This document shows, piece by piece, positions 36,538 through 45,625 of a DNA stretch of 64,000 bases. The notes below the pieces were generated by a model. The model was not told the DNA's origin. It did not search any database and saw only the letters and a list, made by a program, of their open reading frames with translations. Position 1 is the first letter of the stretch, and the number at the start of each line of letters is the position of its first letter. Position numbers and translations under genes: made by a program. Origin of the DNA: Photobacterium jeanii (lineage in GTDB: Bacteria > Pseudomonadota > Gammaproteobacteria > Enterobacterales > Vibrionaceae); assembly GCF_001650345.1 (NCBI RefSeq), contig NZ_LVHF01000029.1, forward strand, positions 248,001-312,000. The letters are read 5' to 3'.

Positions 36538-38052
36538 TTAAGCCTTGATATCTGTTGTATTAGGCTCATAAGCCACTTCAACAGCAGGTTGGCTTAACGC
36601 AGCAATCTCACTTTCATCAGGCAAAGGCTCACTAGGATCTTGCTTGATCAATGTACGTCCCATCCCCACCAGCAATACAGACACAATTGGGGTCAGCCAG
36701 ACATACACAGCATAAGGGGCATACACCAATGGGCTAACGCCTAAAGTGGCAGTCATGAAAGCGCCAGCTGTTGTCCAAGGTAACAACATGCCAGATGTCA
36801 TCGAACCTTCACTTAGCAGGCGACTTAGCATTTCAGGTTTAAAGCCTCGCTCGGCATAAACGCCTTTGTAGAGCGAACCATTAAGGATCATCGAAAGATA
36901 GACTTCACTGGTGGTCACATTCCCCAACACACAAGTGCACAATGTGGTGAAAACCAAACTCACGTTACTTTTAATTTTTGGCAGAATGCGCTCTAGCATC
37001 ACTTGAAGGAAATGCGCTTTTTCCAATAACCCGCCCATGCAAAGAGCGATGAAAGCAAGCGAGAACGTCCACATCATGCTTTGAATGCCACCGCGCATCA
37101 GCAGCTTATCAGCAAGTTCATGACCTGTTGCGTGAGTAAAGCCATAATTCAGCGCGGCAAAGATGTCAGTAATACTATTTTGCTGCACGAACCCAGCTAC
37201 GAGGCCGCCCACTACCACACCGCAGAACAAGGCAATTTGCGATGGAATTTTGGCAAACGTCATCGCCAAGGTGATCACAATCGGTAATAACACCAAGATG
37301 TTCATGTTAAAAGCTTGGCTTAAGGTGGTTTGTAATTCAGTAATATGCCCTGTGCCGCCCGTTTCTGTTCCTACGTACAAGGTACCCATAAAGTAATAAG
37401 CAACGGTTGATAACAGTAAGACCAAGCGATTCACTTTACCTACGGCTTTTAAGTGATTACTTACTGTAGTGCCAACGGTGGCTGACGCTAGAATAGTCAC
37501 GTCGGATAAAGGCGATAAGTTCACCCCGAAAACGCCACCTGAAATGATCATCCCAGCAATCACTGGAAGCGGCACACCCAAGCTGATCCCCATCCCAATT
37601 AAAGCAACACCAATGGTAGAAGCTGCGCCCCAGTTAGTGCCGGTAGCATACGTAATACCGCAACACACCAGAAAACCCGCAGGCAAGAAAAAGGCAGGTG
37701 AGACAATATCGAGCCCGTAATAAATCAACGCAGGGATCGTACCTGCTAAGATCCACACCCCAATGATCATGCCGATCAATATAAATGCGAACATCGCACC
37801 GGTGGCGTTTTTAAGGCTCTCCCCCATGATCTCTATTTGCTTGTCGAGGTTGTAGCCACAGCGCCAGCAAAACAACATTGTCAGCACAACAGAGATGATC
37901 AGAAGAATGTGGACATCAAGGTGAAAAACCAAGATGCCAACAATTAACGATAGGGTAATAAATGAGAGTAAGAATACCGCTTCACCAAAAAAGGGGCGTC
38001 GGATATCTTCTCTTTGATTAAGAGATGAACGGCTTTCCACAATAGCTTCCAC
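36538..38052 (-). CDS. NhaC-family sodium/proton antiporter-like transporter
   Basis: An inner-membrane carrier of 504 residues with about 11-12 transmembrane segments. It matches the NhaC family by segments such as ATGTNWGAASTIGVALIGMG and GVFGVNLSPLSDVTILASAT, then TTSEVYLSMILNGSLY and GMLLPWTTAGAF. NhaC proteins exchange sodium for protons, and some exchange malate/lactate. The start is GTG 38052. A GTG at 38040, 12 bases downstream, has GGAAG 5 bases upstream and is an equal candidate. It is the first gene of a two-gene unit with the Mo/W enzyme. Because of that neighbour it may import that enzyme's substrate or export its product. Confidence 0.88.
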   Translation of the reverse strand: MEAIVESRSSLNQREDIRRPFFGEAVFLLSFITLSLIVGILVFHLDVHILLIISVVLTMLFCWRCGYNLDKQIEIMGESLKNATGAMFAFILIGMIIGVWILAGTIPALIYYGLDIVSPAFFLPAGFLVCCGITYATGTNWGAASTIGVALIGMGISLGVPLPVIAGMIISGGVFGVNLSPLSDVTILASATVGTTVSNHLKAVGKVNRLVLLLSTVAYYFMGTLYVGTETGGTGHITELQTTLSQAFNMNILVLLPIVITLAMTFAKIPSQIALFCGVVVGGLVAGFVQQNSITDIFAALNYGFTHATGHELADKLLMRGGIQSMMWTFSLAFIALCMGGLLEKAHFLQVMLERILPKIKSNVSLVFTTLCTCVLGNVTTSEVYLSMILNGSLYKGVYAERGFKPEMLSRLLSEGSMTSGMLLPWTTAGAFMTATLGVSPLVYAPYAVYVWLTPIVSVLLVGMGRTLIKQDPSEPLPDESEIAALSQPAVEVAYEPNTTDIKA

Positions 38053-38227
38053 TTCAGTAAGATGAATGGACGCATTGTATTAATCAACTGATTGAATACC
38101 GTGAGGTAAGCCATTGTTTTAGGATGAATTAGGACCTTTGATAATTCTTGTAAGCAATATCACTAGCACTCATGTACCCAAAAACTACTCAATAATTCAT
38201 TTCAGTGAGCAATTTCTCATTATGAGT

Positions 38228-39100
38228 TTATGACTGTCTATTGGGTACACAAGCTTTCAAATTGTGTTTTAACCAAGCCACAAATTCAGCTTCGAGCTCA
38301 TCGAGTTCACGGTTTTCGCTCAATAGAATATACTTATGCCCCGATAACTTAAAACCAAACGGCGCCACCAAATTTCCACGTTTCAAATCATCGACCACCA
38401 AGGGATAAGAACCCAAAGCCGCCCCTAACCCATCAACCGCTGCTTGAAAGCAAAAATAGAAATGGGCAAAACTCTGATGACCACTTCCAAATTGATCACC
38501 TTGTATTTCACTGGTTAACCAATGATCCCATGCGTGAGGACGAGTATCACTGTGTAAAAGCTTTATCTGCGACCAATCATCTTTAACTAACTGCCAATAT
38601 TCAGGAGAAAATACAGGCCCAACCCACTCATCTACCAATAGCGTTTTGTTGTAATTGTGAATGTCTTCAAAGTCATCACGTCGTATCGCTAATGATAAGC
38701 CCGTCATCCCCAATGTCACAGGTCCGCCTGCCGTGGAAAGCCTAACATCAGCATCGGTTTCACCATGAAAGTCAGCTAATCTTGGCATTAACCACCGCAT
38801 GGTTAGCGTCGGCTCACAAGACACTTCAAGGCACTGATTATTGAGTTGCTGCACCTTGGTGACTCCCACATCTAACGCCTGAAATGCTTGCGCTGTATAC
38901 GCTTTCAGTAACTCACCTTCTTGAGTTAGCAGTACATTTCGCCCTTGACGATAAAATAACGGACGAGAAAGATAATCTTCCAGCACTTTGATCTGCTTAC
39001 TCACCGCACCATGGGTAATGTTGAGTTTTTGCGCAGCTTGAGTGTAACTTGCGGAAGAAGCCGCCACATGGAAAACATGAAATGCTTTGAGATGTCGCAT
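38228..39100 (-). CDS. LysR-family transcriptional regulator (GcvA-like)
   Basis: A 290-residue LysR-type regulator. The N-terminal winged helix (1-62) reads AASSASYTQAAQKLNITHGA then VSKQIKVLEDYL, followed by the substrate-binding domain (about 90-285) with the pattern of GcvA-type regulators (LRHLKAFHVFHVAA-like opening and LAIRRDDFEDI). It is divergent from a LysE-family exporter, the classic layout in which the regulator controls exporter expression. The start codon at 39100 touches an inverted repeat (39102-39118). No good ribosome site is visible. Confidence 0.92.
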   Translation of the reverse strand: MRHLKAFHVFHVAASSASYTQAAQKLNITHGAVSKQIKVLEDYLSRPLFYRQGRNVLLTQEGELLKAYTAQAFQALDVGVTKVQQLNNQCLEVSCEPTLTMRWLMPRLADFHGETDADVRLSTAGGPVTLGMTGLSLAIRRDDFEDIHNYNKTLLVDEWVGPVFSPEYWQLVKDDWSQIKLLHSDTRPHAWDHWLTSEIQGDQFGSGHQSFAHFYFCFQAAVDGLGAALGSYPLVVDDLKRGNLVAPFGFKLSGHKYILLSENRELDELEAEFVAWLKHNLKACVPNRQS

Positions 39101-39101
39101 G

Positions 39102-39118
39102 TGTGAATTTATCTCACA
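39102..39118. promoter_or_regulatory. TGTGA-N7-TCACA inverted repeat next to the LysR start
   Basis: A 5-bp inverted repeat with a 7-base spacer directly beside the LysR start codon, in the LysR/LysE divergent gap. It resembles a CRP half-site pair, but the spacing is 7 rather than 6. A LysR autoregulatory site is equally possible. Confidence 0.3.
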
Positions 39119-39210
39119 GGTTGTTGGCGTTTATTTCGATTATAGTCGTGCCGTTATGCTCTTACAATGCAGGAAATTGATATAACAACGACAACTCAAT
39201 GGGAGCAATC

Positions 39211-39840
39211 ATGGAATTTATCAGTCTTGCCATACTTGGCATACTCATCGTTATTAGTCCGGGAGCGGATTTTGTCTTGGTGTTAAAAAACAGCCTTAAT
39301 AAAGGGCGAACAGCAGGGATTTGGACTGCCTTAGGCGTGAGCTTGGCGATATGCGTGCATATCAGTTACTCGCTACTGGGGATCAGTTACCTAATTTCAC
39401 AAAATGAATGGTTATTTAATGGCATCCGCTATGCTGGCTCTGCTTATTTGATCTACCTTGGGATCAAAGGCATCTTGGCCGCTGGTAGCAACGATCAAGC
39501 CGATCACACTCCATCACATCCAAGCACTCAGCAACAAAGTATTAAGCCACATCGCTATCTTGCTCAAGGCTTTTTATGTAACGTGCTCAACCCAAAAACC
39601 ATGTTGTTCTTTCTTAGCATTTTCAGCCAAGTGATCTCTCCTGACTCGGGCACTTACAGCAATGCGTTAATCTATGGCGTGTATATGATCGTATTGCATG
39701 GGATTTGGTTTAGTGCAGTCGCAATGCTATTCACTTCCCAAAGCTTGCAGCAAGGCTTATTGAAAATGAAAAAGCGCATCAATCAATTGTGTGGTGCCGG
39801 ACTCATTGGCTTTGGCGCTATGCTATCGCTCAAAGCTTAA
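39211..39840 (+). CDS. LysE/RhtB-family amino-acid exporter
   Basis: A 209-residue membrane exporter with six hydrophobic segments, the LysE/RhtB pattern. It has the family opening ISPGADFVLVLKNSLNKGRTAG (here split as ISPGADFVLV and KNSLNKGRTAG) and a second conserved region GFLCNVLNPKTMLFFLSIF. I start at ATG 39211, as GGGAG lies 6 bases upstream; ATG 39199 would put that site inside the gene. Such carriers export amino acids or homoserine/threonine; the substrate is not predictable here. It is divergent from a LysR regulator. Confidence 0.93.
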   Translation: MEFISLAILGILIVISPGADFVLVLKNSLNKGRTAGIWTALGVSLAICVHISYSLLGISYLISQNEWLFNGIRYAGSAYLIYLGIKGILAAGSNDQADHTPSHPSTQQQSIKPHRYLAQGFLCNVLNPKTMLFFLSIFSQVISPDSGTYSNALIYGVYMIVLHGIWFSAVAMLFTSQSLQQGLLKMKKRINQLCGAGLIGFGAMLSLKA

Positions 39841-39846
39841 GATAAA

Positions 39847-39930
39847 AAAGCGCGCACCGTTATTTGTTCAGATAACTCAAACATTCTCTACAGAACGTCT
39901 TAGCTCTTCCTCAAATTAACGGTGCGCCTT
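39847..39930. other. Long-loop inverted repeat between LysE and kefB
   Basis: GCGCACCGTTA (39852-39862) and TAACGGTGCGC (39917-39927) pair perfectly over 11 bp across a 54-base loop. A-tract upstream and CTT downstream flank it. It lies between convergent genes. It may be a bidirectional terminator, or a structured RNA, because the loop is unusually long for a terminator. Confidence 0.45.
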
Positions 39931-39959
39931 AATCTATTGACAGTAGACGACAAGCCTAG

Positions 39960-41903
39960 CTAACTGGCTTGTGGTTGCTCTGAGTCATCCTCTTCAATAA
40001 TTTCAGCATAGCCTTTTGGTGGTGGTGTCCAACCGCGCTCAGACCGCGCATGTTTATCACTACGATCGATTTTCATCTCTTCCGCCATCACTTCTTCAAG
40101 ACGAACAAACAACTCACGGTAGTTATTATCAAAGCGTTCTTCTTCTGAACCCGCTTCCCACGCTGCATAAAGCTTGTCAGATTTACGGTCTTCAACCCGC
40201 TTATAGGTGAACTTTTGCTGTTCAATATAAAACGGGTGTAGCCCCATGGCTTTCATCGCATGACCACCTATCTCTAAGGCTGAATGATAAGTTTCAGACT
40301 CTATGATATCCGCACCCGCTTGGCGAAGTAGATAACCATGACCACGATCGAAGGCACGAGCGATAACCTTAACTTTCGGGTAGGTGTGCTTAACGTATTT
40401 GACCAGTTCAATACTGTGCTCTTGATGATCAATCGCAACGACTAATGCGGTGGCATGTTCAATCCCTGCGGTATGCAGTAAATCAGGACGAGTCGCATCA
40501 CCAAAATAAGCTGGCAACCCAAACTGTCTTACCGTATCAACTTGATTAGCTTGATGATCCAAAACGACGGTTTTGACGCCATTCGATGCCAATAGGCGAT
40601 TAACAATTTGTCCGAAGCGACCAATACCAGCAATGATCACTGTGCCATGCTCATCGATAACGTCTGTTTCACGATCGTTAGAACTTTGTTCAAAACGAGG
40701 CAAAATCACCTTATCAAACAAGATAAAGAGCCCCGGGGTTAGGAACATCGACAATGCCACCACTAACGATAAAGTTTGCGCGATCTCAGCTGGAATAACA
40801 TGGTTTTGCAGTGAAAAGCTCAGCAGCACAAAGCCGAACTCACCCGCTTGTGCCAAGCTCAAGGTAAACAGCCAACGATCGCTACCTTTGATACGAAATA
40901 TCAACGCTAGCGCAAACAACACAAGGGCTTTCACCACCATTACACCAAACGTCAGAGCAATAATGACAGCGAAGTCGTTAAACAGTACCGAGAAGTTAAT
41001 ACCCGCACCTACGGTGATAAAGAACAAGCCCAATAACAAGCCTTTAAACGGATCAATATTCGATTCTAATTCATGACGAAATTCACTGTTCGCCAACACC
41101 ACGCCAGCCAAGAAAGTACCTAACGCAGGCGATAAACCGACCAAACTCATCAATGCAGCAATACCAATCACCAGCATTAATGCGGTCGCGGTGAAAATCT
41201 CACGCAAACCAGAACTGGCAACAAAACGAAACAGCGGACGACTAAGGAAGTGACCACCCACTACCACGGCAACGATTGATCCTGTTATCACTAAGCCGTA
41301 TGCCCATCCCGGTAGCCCGGCAACCAAACTGAGTTCTTCATGGTGTTCTGCCGCTTGTGCCACTGCACTTTGCGCCTGCGCAACCAATTCGGGTAACGCC
41401 AATAATGGGATGAAAGCCAGCATTGGGATCACGGCTATATCTTGGAATAGCAACACTGAGAATGCATTTTGCCCACCTTCCGTTTTGGTTAATCCTTTTT
41501 CATTAAAGGTTTGCAGCACAATCGCGGTCGATGACAAGGCAAAGATCAAACCGATAGTGAGCGCTATTGTCCAAGGTTGTCCAAAGAAGAGAGCTACGGC
41601 CATAACAACGGCTGCCGTGCCACCAACCTGTAAACCGCCTAGCCCCATCAAACGGTTACGCATCGCCCACAACATTTTAGGCTCAAGCTCTAGACCGACT
41701 AAGAACAGCATCATCACTACACCAAATTCAGCAAAGTGCTGGATCGTGGTGGTTTCTTCACCGACTAAACCAATAATAGGGCCAATCACAACCCCAGCGA
41801 TGAGATACCCTAAGACCGAGCCTAACCCTAAGCGTTTGGCGATAGGCACTGCGATAACAGCAGCAACAAGATAAACGAAGGCTTGTAGAAAAATGCTGGT
41901 CAT
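39960..41903 (-). CDS. kefB: Kef-type glutathione-gated potassium efflux antiporter
   Basis: A 647-residue CPA2-family carrier that exchanges potassium for protons. About 12 transmembrane segments (1-385) carry the family core GLELEPKMLWAMRNR and LLFQDIAVIPML. The cytoplasmic RCK/TrkA-N domain has the Rossmann motif IIAGIGRFGQIVNRLL (around 416-431) and then DHQANQVD. The C-terminal tail (570-647) is longer than in E. coli KefB (601) or KefC (620). The small flavoprotein partner gene lies just upstream with an ATGA overlap, and this pair defines the Kef system. KefB or KefC cannot be separated without a tree; the kefG-kefB order is used here. Confidence 0.9.
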   Translation of the reverse strand: MTSIFLQAFVYLVAAVIAVPIAKRLGLGSVLGYLIAGVVIGPIIGLVGEETTTIQHFAEFGVVMMLFLVGLELEPKMLWAMRNRLMGLGGLQVGGTAAVVMAVALFFGQPWTIALTIGLIFALSSTAIVLQTFNEKGLTKTEGGQNAFSVLLFQDIAVIPMLAFIPLLALPELVAQAQSAVAQAAEHHEELSLVAGLPGWAYGLVITGSIVAVVVGGHFLSRPLFRFVASSGLREIFTATALMLVIGIAALMSLVGLSPALGTFLAGVVLANSEFRHELESNIDPFKGLLLGLFFITVGAGINFSVLFNDFAVIIALTFGVMVVKALVLFALALIFRIKGSDRWLFTLSLAQAGEFGFVLLSFSLQNHVIPAEIAQTLSLVVALSMFLTPGLFILFDKVILPRFEQSSNDRETDVIDEHGTVIIAGIGRFGQIVNRLLASNGVKTVVLDHQANQVDTVRQFGLPAYFGDATRPDLLHTAGIEHATALVVAIDHQEHSIELVKYVKHTYPKVKVIARAFDRGHGYLLRQAGADIIESETYHSALEIGGHAMKAMGLHPFYIEQQKFTYKRVEDRKSDKLYAAWEAGSEEERFDNNYRELFVRLEEVMAEEMKIDRSDKHARSERGWTPPPKGYAEIIEEDDSEQPQAS

Positions 41904-42523
41904 TTCACTGCCTCCGCTTGGTTATGGAGCGATTCTAGGTAGTAATTTAACTTAGGTTGAATAGCCGCGACTTCACGTTCGATCACGCCAGTTACCAGCT
42001 TTTCAAGCAAATCGCGCCATTTATCAACATGAGCGGGGATCCGATTTTCTTCCAACGCCGTTCGAGAACCAAATAGTGCAAAAGGCGGCAGATAATGCAT
42101 TCCGGTTAGACCTGCCATTTGTTCCAGCGGATACAACAATTCTCGAATCGTAAAATGGTTATAACCATCAGCATGGTAAGCCTCTGCTTTACCACCAGCA
42201 GTTAACGCACAAAAGAAGGTTTTTCCTTCAAGGGCATGTCCGTCAGTACCGTAGGCAAAGCCATATTCCAATACTAAATCTTGCCACTCTTTCAAAATTG
42301 CCGGGGTGGAATACCAATACAAAGGGAATTGAAAAATAATCACATCGTGCTCAACCAAACGTTGTTGCTCACGGTCGATATTAATGTTGAATGTAGGATA
42401 TTCGTGGTAAAGGTCGATGACGGTAACACCTTCAACCTGCTTAGCGGCGTTATAAAGCGGCTTATTCACTTCAGAACGATGTTGCGATGGGTGGGCAAAC
42501 AGCACCAATACCTTCTGACTCAT
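41900..42523 (-). CDS. kefG: Kef ancillary NAD(P)H-quinone-oxidoreductase-like flavodoxin-fold protein
   Basis: Cytoplasmic flavodoxin-fold partner needed for full Kef activity. The sequence runs KVLVLFAHPSQHRSEVNKPL, then LYHEYPTFNINIDREQQRLV, then VIIFQFPLYWYSTPAILKEW, and is close to KefF/KefG proteins. The 207 residues exceed the usual 176-184 because of a C-terminal helical tail (after about 165). I start at ATG 42523 with AAGGAAG upstream; a further 22 residues upstream look non-native. It overlaps kefB by 4 bases. Confidence 0.9.
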   Translation of the reverse strand: MSQKVLVLFAHPSQHRSEVNKPLYNAAKQVEGVTVIDLYHEYPTFNINIDREQQRLVEHDVIIFQFPLYWYSTPAILKEWQDLVLEYGFAYGTDGHALEGKTFFCALTAGGKAEAYHADGYNHFTIRELLYPLEQMAGLTGMHYLPPFALFGSRTALEENRIPAHVDKWRDLLEKLVTGVIEREVAAIQPKLNYYLESLHNQAEAVK

Positions 42524-42635
42524 AATCTTCCTTAAAAAACACTGAGAAGTTGTTCTTATCATTGCTTCTATATTAGGCGAACGAATCAAAAAAGGAGTGA
42601 ATCAGTTAGCATTACTCAAGGTTAGGCGCAGAAAA

Positions 42636-42668
42636 TAAAAAGCCCCGACGCTGTGAACATCGGGGCTT
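42636..42668 (-). terminator. Rho-independent terminator of the PAS chemoreceptor gene
   Basis: On the minus strand an 8-bp stem (42660-42667 with 42641-42648) is followed by TTTTTAT. It lies 27 bases past the chemoreceptor stop codon. Confidence 0.88.
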
Positions 42669-42694
42669 AATCAAATATTTTAGCGACAGCTACA

Positions 42695-44278
42695 TTAGCT
42701 TTGGAACTGGCGCATTAAGCGGCTAAGTCCTTCAAGGCGCTCAACCAAACGCTGGGTGCTTTCTACAGAGCGATCACTAACCGATGATGTTGCAAAAGAA
42801 AGCTCGTTGATGTGTTCAACGTTACGACCGATTTCATCCGAGACACCCGCTTGCTCTTCAACGGCAGCTGCGATCTGGTGGCTGTTATCAGTCACACGGT
42901 TTAGCATTTCGTTGATGCGTGTTAGTTGATCACCTGTCTCAAGTGCGCGCTCACGACATTGCTCAGAAAGCTCACCACCGCGCTCAACCGCATTAACGGC
43001 TTGCTCTGCCGTTTGCTGAAGGTTGGCAATCATTGCCTGAATTTCTTCAGTCGAAGTTTGCGTTTTCTGCGCAAGCGAACGTACTTCATCAGCAACAACC
43101 GCAAAGCCACGCCCTGCCTCACCAGCACGTGCAGCTTCAATCGCAGCATTAAGTGCTAGCAAGTTTGTTTGATCGGCAATTGAGCCAATCACATCCAAAA
43201 TACTTTCGATCTGACGGCTACTGTCAGAAAGCGCATTAATTACGTCTTTCGAATTATCTAACTCGCTGTGAAGCGCTTGCACTGAGTCAATCGTTGCCGA
43301 TACATGGTGTTGACCATCTTCCGACATCGACTGTGCTTGTGATGTCAGTTCAGATGCTTGGGCTGCACTTTCTGCCACTTCACGAATAGACGAAGTCATC
43401 TGCCCCATCGCAACACCAACATGCTCGGTCGCTTCAGTTTGGCGCGCTAGGTTTGTTTTGATCTCTTGTGAATTAGCACGTTCATCTTCCGCTGAAATCA
43501 AAATATCAGACGAAGTTTCACTGGCACGGCCAACAATCGCACGAAGCTCTGCTTGGCGCATACGAAGTGCAAGCTCTACCGCCGAGTAATCATCTTTACG
43601 GCCGGTATAAACCGCTTCCATTAATGGGTTATCGTAAGCTTGTGCCGCTAACTGATTCACCTGCGCCTGACGTTTACCCATCACACCCGATAAACCAAGC
43701 GCTATCGATGAAAGAGTAAGCATACCAATAGAGGCGAAACTAAAATCAGAAGCAAACATTTGATAGCCAGCCAAACCCGTTACAGCTAACAATAAGCCAG
43801 TTAAAATTTGACCTTGGCGTAAACGAGGACGATCTGCGATGCCCGCTTTTTCGCCTTTTTGTAGCTTGCTGTAAATCTCAGTAGCGCGATTAATTTCATC
43901 ACGATTAGGGCGACTACGTACCGATTGGTACTCCACAATCTGACCACGCTCATCGGTGATAGGCGTTACAAAAGCCGATACCCAATAGTGACCACCGTCT
44001 TTACAACGGTTCTTTACAATCCCCATCCAGCTTTTACCCGATTGAATGTATTGCCATAATTGGGCAAACGCAGCTTTCGGCATATCTGGATGACGAACAA
44101 GATTATGAGGCTGACCGAACATTTCATCAGCTTGATAGCCTGCTACATCGCAAAAATGTTGGTTAGTGTAAGTAATGTGGCTCTGCGCATCGGTTGTCGA
44201 AATCAAATTGATTGACGCTGAATACTCACGCTCTTTTCCTTGAGACGTGATATCCATCTGAGGCTTTGTTTGACTCAT
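42695..44278 (-). CDS. Aer-like chemotaxis receptor with N-terminal PAS domain
   Basis: A 527-residue methyl-accepting chemotaxis protein. A cytoplasmic PAS domain (about 24-115, with ITYTNQHFCDVAGYQADEMF and NRCKDGGHYWVSAFVTPI) is followed by two close hydrophobic segments (about 165-205) and the signalling coiled coil with the tip [20 protein letters not shown]. This is the energy-taxis plan of Aer, in which FAD in PAS reports redox state; whether FAD binds here is not shown. I start at ATG 44278 (AAGGG 6 bases upstream) rather than TTG 44302. A terminator follows. Confidence 0.93.
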   Translation of the reverse strand: MSQTKPQMDITSQGKEREYSASINLISTTDAQSHITYTNQHFCDVAGYQADEMFGQPHNLVRHPDMPKAAFAQLWQYIQSGKSWMGIVKNRCKDGGHYWVSAFVTPITDERGQIVEYQSVRSRPNRDEINRATEIYSKLQKGEKAGIADRPRLRQGQILTGLLLAVTGLAGYQMFASDFSFASIGMLTLSSIALGLSGVMGKRQAQVNQLAAQAYDNPLMEAVYTGRKDDYSAVELALRMRQAELRAIVGRASETSSDILISAEDERANSQEIKTNLARQTEATEHVGVAMGQMTSSIREVAESAAQASELTSQAQSMSEDGQHHVSATIDSVQALHSELDNSKDVINALSDSSRQIESILDVIGSIADQTNLLALNAAIEAARAGEAGRGFAVVADEVRSLAQKTQTSTEEIQAMIANLQQTAEQAVNAVERGGELSEQCRERALETGDQLTRINEMLNRVTDNSHQIAAAVEEQAGVSDEIGRNVEHINELSFATSSVSDRSVESTQRLVERLEGLSRLMRQFQS

Positions 44279-44602
44279 GTTCGCCCTTAAAAAATACAGC
44301 AATCAAATACCGCACAAGAATAGCGGCATATTATTATTCTTTGAAGAAGTGTGATCTGGATTCAATTCTATAGGGGTGTGGTAGGAGTTAACAAGTCAAC
44401 AAAGCAGAAAATTGGTGTTATTTTGTCAGTGTGATTTGATATCAATCATTTTATGTTTATTTTTAGAAAGCATATGAACAGAATTCACATGCTTTTATTT
44501 GTTAAGCATCTAACTGGTAACAAGTTATGAATTAAAATTAACAAGCAATTATTTGGTTGTTGCACGCAAAATCTTACATAACTTTAATCCATTATCATTA
44601 CG
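44279..44602. other. AT-rich gap with a hairpin downstream of the patatin operon
   Basis: A gene-free stretch holding the chemoreceptor promoter. A 27-base inverted repeat, AAGCAT-a-TGAA (44468-44478) with TTCA-c-ATGCTT (44484-44494), has a T-rich tail on the plus strand and a weak one on the minus strand. It may end the patatin operon about 110 bases past its last stop codon. Confidence 0.45.
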
Positions 44603-45625
44603 CTAAATCTTAACCGAATTAGTCGCGGCAGGCTTTAAAGCCAACAAAGCGTTAAGCTGCGGTATTTGCGCCTTCATTGCTTGATAACCTGCTCGCATCG
44701 CTGCTTCTCGCGCCTGCTGATCGCCAAAATTAACCAAACTAGGATCGCTTGGTTGAGGGCGAATTACAATATCAGCACTGTTGGTTTCAGCTCGCGATGA
44801 TTCACAACTTTGTAGCCAATAGGTGTTTGCCATTACATCAACCGCCCTTTCAGAGAGCGGAGGTGGTTGGCTACAGAATACATCAATCGCCAGCACGATA
44901 TCGGCATCTAGCTGACGCGCTGCATACACAGGCACAGGCGATACAACCCCACCATCAACTAACCATTGTTCTTGGTGTTCAACAGGCACAAACACACCTG
45001 GCACGGTTGATGACGTTTGAACGATTTGACCTATATTACCTGCGGTAAACATAACGGCCTTTTTCGTTGTAAGGTTAGTGGCGACAACGCCGGTAGGAAT
45101 TGGGAGCTGGGTAATATCGTCCACTTCAAGCTGTTTGTTAATCCAGTTCGCAAGGGCTTTACCTTTGATTAAGCCATTTTTCGCTATCTGAAAATCCGTA
45201 ATTTCATGTTCTGAAAACTCGTAAAGTGTACGTTCTATTTCAGGGTAGGTTTTCGCACTGTACATCACAGCAGCAATAGAGCCTACCGAGGTGCCTGTGA
45301 CTAAATCCGCTTTGATCCCCGCTTCCTCAAGCGCTTTTATTACCCCAAGGTGCATCATGCCTCGGGCTGCACCACCACCAAAAGCAATCGCAAACTTTGG
45401 CGCATGTTCTAAACCTGTGTTCTGATCGCTCGCATGAAGAGAGCTGACACGCTGTGATGAAACTGCCTCAGCTGATACTTGTGAAGACGCAGCGTGCGTT
45501 GCAGAAGTAGCAGAAGGAACCTCAATATCGGTAGTCGATAAGTGATCATAATGATTATGACCACTACAGCCCGAAAGTAGCGCAAACGTCATGCTAGCCG
45601 CGATCAGCGATAACTTTTTTCTCAC
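44603..45625 (-). CDS. Patatin-like phospholipase lipoprotein (RssA-like)
   Basis: A 340-residue patatin-fold serine hydrolase, expected to cut acyl ester bonds in lipids. A lipoprotein signal (lipobox LLSGC, Cys20) and a Ser/His/Ala-rich linker (21-75) precede the domain. The catalytic set is visible: oxyanion loop GGGAARGMMHLG (83-94), nucleophile GTSVGS with Ser113, and Asp224 in VDGGVVSPVPV. The start is GTG 45625 with AAGGAG 8 bases upstream. It overlaps the previous lipoprotein gene by 4 bases (GTGA). It is the last gene of a four-gene envelope operon with an Omp85-type barrel. Patatins joined to such barrels form type Vd secretion proteins; here the parts are separate. Confidence 0.92.
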   Translation of the reverse strand: MRKKLSLIAASMTFALLSGCSGHNHYDHLSTTDIEVPSATSATHAASSQVSAEAVSSQRVSSLHASDQNTGLEHAPKFAIAFGGGAARGMMHLGVIKALEEAGIKADLVTGTSVGSIAAVMYSAKTYPEIERTLYEFSEHEITDFQIAKNGLIKGKALANWINKQLEVDDITQLPIPTGVVATNLTTKKAVMFTAGNIGQIVQTSSTVPGVFVPVEHQEQWLVDGGVVSPVPVYAARQLDADIVLAIDVFCSQPPPLSERAVDVMANTYWLQSCESSRAETNSADIVIRPQPSDPSLVNFGDQQAREAAMRAGYQAMKAQIPQLNALLALKPAATNSVKI

